NCBI GenBank assembly: GCA_002438545.1
Contig: DJPK01000010.1
Coordinates: 1 to 10,411 of the forward strand
Reading direction: 5' to 3'
Length of the DNA: 10,411 nucleotides
From: Caryophanales bacterium UBA6414
Lineage (GTDB): Bacteria; Bacillota_I; Bacilli_A; RF39; UBA660
Below the pieces are notes generated by a model. It searched no databases, had not been told where the DNA came from, and worked only from the letters and a program-made list of their open reading frames with translations. Positions 6,426 to 10,411 of this stretch are shown here, one piece after another. The position numbers and the translations under genes were made by a program. Numbering within the stretch: the stretch's first letter is position 1; each line of letters begins with the position of its first letter.

Positions 6426-7417
6426 TCGACTACCTCCAAACATATAGCATGAGCAATACTAGGCACCGTTTCTTTTTGAAATACTAGTGTAGGAGAAAAT
6501 ATAGCGCCGGTTGGAACGACTAATACTTTCTTTAATTTATTATTTTTCATATCTTCTAGAACATAACTAAAGTATACTAAGGAACTACATGTCGGTCCAG
6601 AACCACCGGCTAAGACGGGTTGTTTTTTAGTATCATATAATATACAACCACAATCGTTATAATTATTACCTAATTCAATATTATATTGTTCTTTCATATA
6701 ATCAGTAAGAATGTTTTTACCATATTCCCCTAAATCACCGGTTAGAATTAAGTCATAATCACTAATACTAGTATTAGTGGCCGTTAAGTGTTTATATATT
6801 GTATCAGCAGCGGCTGGTGCCATAACAGCACCCATATGATTAACATCTTTTATTCCTAAATCTTGAACCATACCAATAGTGGCAGAAGATACTTTAATCT
6901 TACTTTTTTTATTACTAAGAAGCATAGCTGTTCCACCGGTAGCGGTAAAGGTGGCTGTTTCAGGTTTAGGAGCACCATATTCAATAGGATTTCTAAATTG
7001 TTTTTCCGCAACCAAGTTATGTGATGAAGTGGCAACAATACAATTTTTGATTTTTTTACTATCAATAAATACTGAGGCAATACTAATTCCTTCACTGCTA
7101 GTAGCACAGGCATTATAGATTCCTAAAAAAGGTATTTTAAAAAAACGAGCCATATAATTAGAAGCAGATATTTGGTTCTGTAAGTCGCCAGCAATTAATA
7201 AGTCTACTTCGCTATCATTTAGACTACATTTTTTAAGTAGTCCGTTAACAGCATCTCTTGATAATTTAATTTCAGCTTGTTCAACACTCTTTTCACCGAA
7301 GTAAAAGTCTTCATCATAAATCTTATCAAAATATTTTCTTAATGGACCATTTGCTTCATAGACACTGGCAATGGTATAAGTATTATCAATATATACATTA
7401 TTAAATTTATATGTCAT
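6422..7417 (-). CDS. spoVAD: stage V sporulation protein AD (dipicolinate-binding)
   Basis: SpoVAD is the soluble, thiolase-fold member of the SpoVA complex that binds dipicolinic acid at the spore inner membrane. The 331-residue length matches the family. Visible blocks: YNACATSSE (101-109, equivalent to the thiolase/KAS active-site loop with Cys104), EYGAPKPETATFTATGGTA (146-164), LTGDLGEYG (225-233), GGSGPTCSS (271-279) and PTGAIFSP (302-309). ATG 7417 lies one base after the spoVAC stop, and the last two spoVAC codons (GGA GGA) serve as its Shine-Dalgarno. The TGA stop overlaps the start of spoVAE. These junctions indicate one operon made at fixed ratio. The frame is intact with no odd features. 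Confidence 0.97.
   Translation of the reverse strand: MTYKFNNVYIDNTYTIASVYEANGPLRKYFDKIYDEDFYFGEKSVEQAEIKLSRDAVNGLLKKCSLNDSEVDLLIAGDLQNQISASNYMARFFKIPFLGIYNACATSSEGISIASVFIDSKKIKNCIVATSSHNLVAEKQFRNPIEYGAPKPETATFTATGGTAMLLSNKKSKIKVSSATIGMVQDLGIKDVNHMGAVMAPAAADTIYKHLTATNTSISDYDLILTGDLGEYGKNILTDYMKEQYNIELGNNYNDCGCILYDTKKQPVLAGGSGPTCSSLVYFSYVLEDMKNNKLKKVLVVPTGAIFSPTLVFQKETVPSIAHAICLEVVE
6433..6437 (-). promoter_or_regulatory. Shine-Dalgarno that sets the spoVAE start
   Basis: GGAGG lies seven bases before ATG 6425, inside the end of spoVAD. It rules out the upstream in-frame ATG at 6443 as the main start. Confidence 0.8.
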
Positions 7418-7418
7418 A

Positions 7419-7859
7419 TTATCCTCCTATTACTAGTATTCTTATTATTCCAAATAAATATACTGCTACTACACCATATAAGATAACAGAACCGGCTAAT
7501 TTAAAGATATTAGCACCTATTCCTAAGATTAAACCTTCACTTTTATAGTCCATCGCTGCAGATGTAATCGAATGAGCAAACCCGGTTATAGGTATTATTA
7601 AGGCAGACTTTAACTTATTTACTAAGATGTCAAATACACCAAAGGCTGTTAAGATTGATGAGATACATATTAAGGTAAGAATTACTAAGACTCCTGATTC
7701 TTTTCTTGGTATATCTAACCAATATACATATAATTCTAATAATAATTCACTAAATAGTCCCATTAAACCACCAGCTAGAAAAGTCATAATAGCATTTTCT
7801 AATACTGGTTTTTTAGGAGTATTTTTACTAACTATTTTCTGATATTTATCATTATCCAT
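7419..7859 (-). CDS. spoVAC: stage V sporulation protein AC
   Basis: SpoVAC is a membrane protein of the SpoVA dipicolinate channel; in Bacillus subtilis it has been described as a mechanosensitive channel-like protein. The product is 146 residues from ATG 7859, or 150 from GTG 7871. The ATG is preferred because GGTGA (7868-7864) lies just before it. After a polar head of about 20 residues come about four helices, with FLAGGLMGLFSELL, the conserved ALIIPITGFAHS and AAMDYKSEGLILGIG. This is the classic SpoVAC/SpoVAE signature. spoVAA and spoVAB, which precede it in Bacillus, are missing here: the next upstream gene is an amino-acid symporter. The minimal AC-AD-AE set is common in other spore-formers. 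Confidence 0.95.
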   Translation of the reverse strand: MDNDKYQKIVSKNTPKKPVLENAIMTFLAGGLMGLFSELLLELYVYWLDIPRKESGVLVILTLICISSILTAFGVFDILVNKLKSALIIPITGFAHSITSAAMDYKSEGLILGIGANIFKLAGSVILYGVVAVYLFGIIRILVIGG

Positions 7860-7874
7860 ATTATTCACCACTAA

Positions 7875-7903
7875 TAATATTAACCAACATAAAAAAAATA
7901 TAC
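7875..7903 (-). promoter_or_regulatory. possible forespore (sigma-G-like) promoter for spoVA
   Basis: On the minus strand GTATA (7903-7899), 17 bases, then AATATTA (7881-7875), compared with the sigma-G pattern GNATA and CATNNTA. The -35 lies inside the symporter terminator. The expected start near 7868 would leave almost no leader before ATG 7859, so this is tentative. Confidence 0.25.
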
Positions 7904-7917
7904 TGTGATGTATATTT
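7891..7917 (-). terminator. terminator of the AGCS symporter gene
   Basis: On the minus strand AAATATAC (7917-7910) and GTATATTT (7903-7896) form an 8-bp stem with a 6-base loop, and the T-run continues to 7891. The last base of the TGA stop codon is the first base of the stem. It separates the symporter from the spoVA operon. Confidence 0.75.
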
Positions 7918-9236
7918 CATTTAGCTAATTTTAGCATTGAATAGATATTAATTATTAAAAGAAAAGCTACCATAACATCTACTAAGTTCCATAAAACACT
8001 AGGCTTCATTACTCCACCAATAATAATTAATAAGATAACAATAATTTTAAAGATAAGTAGAACTTGTTTATTTATTTTATTAAAGAGAGCTTTTAGGTTA
8101 ACTTCGCCAAAGACGTAGCCAGATATAATGGTCGAATAAGCAAATAAAATCGTAATAGTTGCTAAGAGATAACTTCCAAACTTACCTAGATGATATTTAA
8201 AGGCATACATAGTTAGTTCTATTCCGTTGATATTACCAAAGTTAATGCTAGAATAATCAGATAATAATATTAATATAGCTGTCATAGTGCATATTATGAA
8301 TACAGTGAAATAGACACCAAATACTTCACATAGTCCTTGTTTAGAAGAATCGTTTTTACAGGATGCTGAGGAGATAGCACTAGTACCTAGTCCTGATTCT
8401 GAAGCAAACATTCCTCGTTGAATACCAATGATAATTACAAATAAACTACTACTAATACTTCGAAAGTTTAAACTTAATTTAAAGATATTAGTAATAATAT
8501 TTGGTAAGATAGTAATATTTTTTATAATGATATAAAAAGATATAAATATATATATTATACCCATGATAGGTACTAGAATAGCACTAACCTTAGCAATAAT
8601 TTTATTACCCATGAATATTACTATTAAAGATATTATTGTTAGAAATAGTAATGGATATATCGAGCTTATATTAAATTCATAGACAATAGAGCTTACAATA
8701 GTATTCGATTGAATAGTAAGAAATAGTCCGGTATAAGATAAGATGATTAGTATTGAATATAACATGGCTAGTTTACTATTACCTAGTCCTTTTTTGATAA
8801 AGAAAGAGGGGCCTCCTATTAAGTCTTTCTTACGTTTTTCTTGATATTTAATACCTAGAACACTTTCAACATAAGTATTTATTACACAAATAAGAGTACA
8901 TAACCACATCCAAAATATGGTACCGGGTCCACCAATATAGATAGCAAGAGCAATACCACTTAATGCCCCTACTCCTAGTTTAGCACTTAAAGATAAAGAT
9001 AAGGCTTCAAAAGAACTATTTCCTTCACTGCTTTTACTAAATAGCGACTTAATCATTTTAACAAATCTAAATTGAATAAACTTGTACTTAATAGAAAAAT
9101 AGATACCACTTAGAATAATTAGTACTGTAGCAATAGCCCAGACAAAAGATAATAGTGAATGAAATAGTTCCGGGTTAATAAAATTAATGGGTACTAATAA
9201 ACTAATACAGAAGATAATTACATAATATAATAGCAT
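7917..9236 (-). CDS. sodium:alanine/glycine symporter (AGCS family)
   Basis: This AGCS (DAACS) transporter takes up alanine or glycine with Na+ through the cell membrane. It is 439 residues from ATG 9236. An in-frame GTG at 9248 lies inside the Shine-Dalgarno AGGTGAT, so it is not the likely start. Family blocks, numbered from that GTG: LSLSAKLGVGALSGIALAI (85-103), GGPGTIFWMWL (106-116, the family signature), LIGGPSFFIKKGLG (143-156) and GIQRGMFASESGLGTSA (275-291). About ten helices are visible. The usual NEAGLG of the last block is SESGLG here, and RR before it is QR, so substrate or ion preference could differ slightly. Length is at the short end of the family's usual 440-490. It ends in its own terminator, so it is probably not part of the spoVA operon. 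Alanine uptake is the likely role. Confidence 0.92.
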   Translation of the reverse strand: MLLYYVIIFCISLLVPINFINPELFHSLLSFVWAIATVLIILSGIYFSIKYKFIQFRFVKMIKSLFSKSSEGNSSFEALSLSLSAKLGVGALSGIALAIYIGGPGTIFWMWLCTLICVINTYVESVLGIKYQEKRKKDLIGGPSFFIKKGLGNSKLAMLYSILIILSYTGLFLTIQSNTIVSSIVYEFNISSIYPLLFLTIISLIVIFMGNKIIAKVSAILVPIMGIIYIFISFYIIIKNITILPNIITNIFKLSLNFRSISSSLFVIIIGIQRGMFASESGLGTSAISSASCKNDSSKQGLCEVFGVYFTVFIICTMTAILILLSDYSSINFGNINGIELTMYAFKYHLGKFGSYLLATITILFAYSTIISGYVFGEVNLKALFNKINKQVLLIFKIIVILLIIIGGVMKPSVLWNLVDVMVAFLLIINIYSMLKLAK

Positions 9237-9243
9237 AAATAAT

Positions 9244-9250
9244 ATCACCT
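9244..9250 (-). promoter_or_regulatory. Shine-Dalgarno that sets the symporter start
   Basis: AGGTGAT on the minus strand lies 7 bases before ATG 9236 and contains the alternative GTG (9248-9246), which it therefore excludes as start. Confidence 0.75.
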
Positions 9251-9312
9251 AGTTAAATATATGATAAATTTATTATTTTTAGGTATTAGTAGTGTTTTTT
9301 TATAAAATTAAA

Positions 9313-9321
9313 CATATCTTA
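9313..9321 (+). promoter_or_regulatory. possible sigma-K-type -10 for the coat protein gene
   Basis: CATATCTTA fits the late mother-cell sigma-K -10 pattern CATANNNTA exactly and lies 34 bases before ATG 9355. The expected AC of the -35 about 16 bases upstream is absent, so the call rests on the -10 and on the gene's nature. Confidence 0.35.
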
Positions 9322-9336
9322 ATATTGAATATAAAT

Positions 9337-9346
9337 AAAGGGGTGG
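9337..9346 (+). promoter_or_regulatory. Shine-Dalgarno that sets the coat protein start
   Basis: AAAGGGGTGG lies eight bases before ATG 9355. It shows that the open frame upstream to 9292 is not translated. Confidence 0.75.
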
Positions 9347-9354
9347 ATTATATT

Positions 9355-9771
9355 ATGTGTAATAACAATAATAATACTTGCAAATCATGCATCAGTGATA
9401 TCTTAAAAGTCATCTTACTTCTTCAACAGAGTGTTTGTCAAAATGATGGATGCTTAGAAACTTGTGATCGTGGTTATTTAGGTCAAAATTGTACGACTTT
9501 TTGTAATACGAGACCAATAGTATTATACACTTGTTCTGGAGGTTCAACACCTTTAGCAATACCTACTACAAGAACAATTGATGGTACTACTTCTAGTGTC
9601 TTCAGATTAGAGAAATTAGATGATTGCTGTGCTACTTGTCGTGTTCTAGCACCTAATCCAGATACAACTAGTTTATTCCCATACGTAAGTACAAATTCTT
9701 TCTTCACAATTAATTTAAATTGCGTATGCTTAATCAGATGTCTAGATGATACATTCGTTGATACTATATAG
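9355..9771 (+). CDS. CotY/CotZ-family cysteine-rich spore coat protein
   Basis: CotY, CotZ and the exosporium proteins ExsY/CotY form self-assembling, disulfide-linked layers in the outer coat or crust of Bacilli spores. From ATG 9355 the protein is 138 residues with 15 cysteines (about 11%). They include the N-terminal CKSC (9-12), the run CQNDGCLETC (28-37), then CC-x2-C (91-95) and the C-terminal CVCLIRC (123-129). The blocks CISDILKVILLLQ, NTRPIVLYTC, VFRLEKLDDCCATCRVL and TINLNCVCLIRCLDD are typical of the CotZ family (Bacillus subtilis CotZ is 148 residues). It is monocistronic, divergent from the symporter, and ends at a strong terminator. Expression in the mother cell late in sporulation is expected. 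Whether it is closer to CotY, CotZ or ExsY cannot be decided here. Confidence 0.92.
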   Translation: MCNNNNNTCKSCISDILKVILLLQQSVCQNDGCLETCDRGYLGQNCTTFCNTRPIVLYTCSGGSTPLAIPTTRTIDGTTSSVFRLEKLDDCCATCRVLAPNPDTTSLFPYVSTNSFFTINLNCVCLIRCLDDTFVDTI

Positions 9772-9788
9772 GCAAGTAATTATTAAAA

Positions 9789-9825
9789 AAGCCTCATTCC
9801 TACTATGGGAATGGGGTTTATTATT
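9789..9825. terminator. two-sided terminator between coat gene and tgt
   Basis: AAGCCTCATTCC (9789-9800) pairs with GGAATGGGGTTT (9808-9819), with two G-T wobbles and a 7-base loop. TTATTATTTTTT follows on the plus strand, and the A-run at 9785-9790 gives the minus-strand U-run. It serves both convergent genes; the tgt stop (9823-9821) touches the stem. Confidence 0.85.
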
Positions 9826-10411
9826 TTTTATAAGTATTCATAAATTCTTCTTTGTATTCTAAGAAACGATCTTCTTTAATACTTTCTCTGATATTTTCCA
9901 TGATTCTAATTAAGAATCTTAAGTTATGAATAGATAATAGTCTTTGACCTAATGTTTCATCAGCGACAATCAGGTGACGAATATAGGCTTTAGTATAGTT
10001 TTTACAGCATTCACAATCACAAGTGCTATCAACGGGGGTAAAATCTTCTTTATATTTAGCATTCTTTAAGTTAATTTTACCAGTTCTAGTAAAGGCATGA
10101 CCATGGCGAGCAAGTCTTGTTGGATGAACGCAGTCAAACATATCAACGCCACGCATAACACCTTCAAATAAATCGTATGGATCCCCTACTCCCATTAGAT
10201 ATCTTGGTTTATCTTCAGGTAAGTATTTAATAGCATAATCAATCATACGATACATAGTATCTTTATCTTCACCAACGGAAGTACCACCGATTGAATAACC
10301 ATCAAAAGGCATACTAGCTAATTTTTTAGCACATTCTTCACGTAAGTCTTGATATTCTCCACCTTGAACAATACCAAATAATGATTGGCGCTCATTGCTA
10401 TGAACTTTAAG
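9821..10411 (-). CDS. tgt: queuine/preQ1 tRNA-ribosyltransferase (Tgt), C-terminal part
   Basis: The last 196 residues of Tgt are visible; the frame is open to the right edge, so the first part (about 180 residues) lies outside. Bacterial Tgt swaps guanine-34 of GU(N) anticodon tRNAs for preQ1, a key step in queuosine synthesis. Seen here: LFGIVQGG (11-18), FDGYSIGGTSVGE, YLMGVGDP, DMFDCVHPTRLARHG, LKNAKY, and the zinc site CDCECC (Cys-x-Cys-x2-Cys) with the His of LLSIHNLRFL. The usual GGL[AS]VGE is GGTSVGE, and the usual CV-[LM]-PTRIARNG is CVHPTRLARHG. These are mild substitutions in well-known loops, while the zinc ligands are intact. An internal ATG at 10312 is not the start. The neighbouring queA and other queuosine genes are not in view. 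Confidence 0.97.
   Translation of the reverse strand, partial: LKVHSNERQSLFGIVQGGEYQDLREECAKKLASMPFDGYSIGGTSVGEDKDTMYRMIDYAIKYLPEDKPRYLMGVGDPYDLFEGVMRGVDMFDCVHPTRLARHGHAFTRTGKINLKNAKYKEDFTPVDSTCDCECCKNYTKAYIRHLIVADETLGQRLLSIHNLRFLIRIMENIRESIKEDRFLEYKEEFMNTYKK

Noticed and set aside
6856..7118. two open frames (one per strand) inside spoVAD
   Set aside because: Both overlap the conserved thiolase-like core of spoVAD and have no start signals; shadows only.
7627..7842. 71-codon plus-strand frame inside spoVAC
   Set aside because: It is antisense to a well-conserved membrane protein and has no ribosome binding site.
9292..9354. 21-residue N-terminal extension of the coat protein
   Set aside because: The Shine-Dalgarno at 9337-9346 points to ATG 9355, and CotZ proteins begin with a Cys/Asn-rich head, not a hydrophobic one.
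1..10411. mycoplasma genetic code (TGA as Trp), suggested by the very low GC
   Set aside because: TGA ends spoVAD and the symporter at the expected family lengths, with an ATGA overlap and a terminator right after; Trp is TGG throughout.
1..10411. CRISPR array, tRNA, riboswitch, insertion sequence or prophage
   Set aside because: No regularly spaced repeats, cloverleaf, known aptamer core, transposase or phage gene was recognised on either strand.

Overview
The window is very AT-rich (roughly 30% G+C by eye). It carries endospore genes (spoVAC-spoVAD-spoVAE, a CotY/CotZ-type coat protein, a YjcZ-type small protein) next to ordinary housekeeping genes (peptide deformylase, tRNA-guanine transglycosylase, a Nudix hydrolase, an AGCS-family amino-acid symporter). 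This points to a spore-forming, low-GC member of the Bacillota, most likely class Bacilli. TGA ends several intact reading frames (spoVAD, the symporter) and Trp is TGG, so the standard bacterial code applies and not the mycoplasma code. No rRNA, tRNA, CRISPR array, insertion sequence or phage gene was seen, and no stretch over about 300 bases lacks a gene or gene remnant.

Left part (1-1820, all minus strand): the 5' part of a Nudix hydrolase runs off the left edge. Behind it lies an open frame with no start codon (363-659). Next is a damaged gene (664-1817) for a membrane-anchored protein with an RsgI-like middle domain and two PepSY-like repeats. Removing one A from each of two poly-A runs restores a continuous 383-codon protein. 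Three apparent one-base lesions in 1.2 kb contrast with the intact genes elsewhere. This region is decaying, phase-variable, or locally mis-sequenced.

Middle part (1820-4670, plus strand): a divergent intergenic region holds a perfect-consensus sigma-A promoter (TTGACA, 17 bp, TATAAT) driving a 563-residue soluble protein of unknown family. A YjcZ-like small membrane protein with its own terminator follows, then peptide deformylase. A two-sided terminator separates deformylase from the convergent genes.

Right part (4670-9250, minus strand): in transcription order come an AGCS sodium/amino-acid symporter with its own terminator, spoVAC-spoVAD-spoVAE (tightly coupled, with an ATGA overlap), a DUF2238/YjdF-like multi-pass membrane protein with its own sigma-A-like promoter, and a small membrane-anchored protein of unknown function. 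The SpoVA proteins carry dipicolinic acid into the developing spore and release it at germination. A Cys-rich coat protein gene (plus strand, 9355-9771) is divergent from the symporter and has a sigma-K-like -10 element upstream. It converges on the 3' part of tgt (minus strand), which runs off the right edge, and one two-sided terminator serves both.

The intact genes fit a known spore-former gene set. The most unusual material is the broken RsgI/PepSY locus with its orphan neighbour, the unknown 563-residue protein, and an intergenic hairpin plus plus-strand terminator at 5260-5321 that no plus-strand gene explains.
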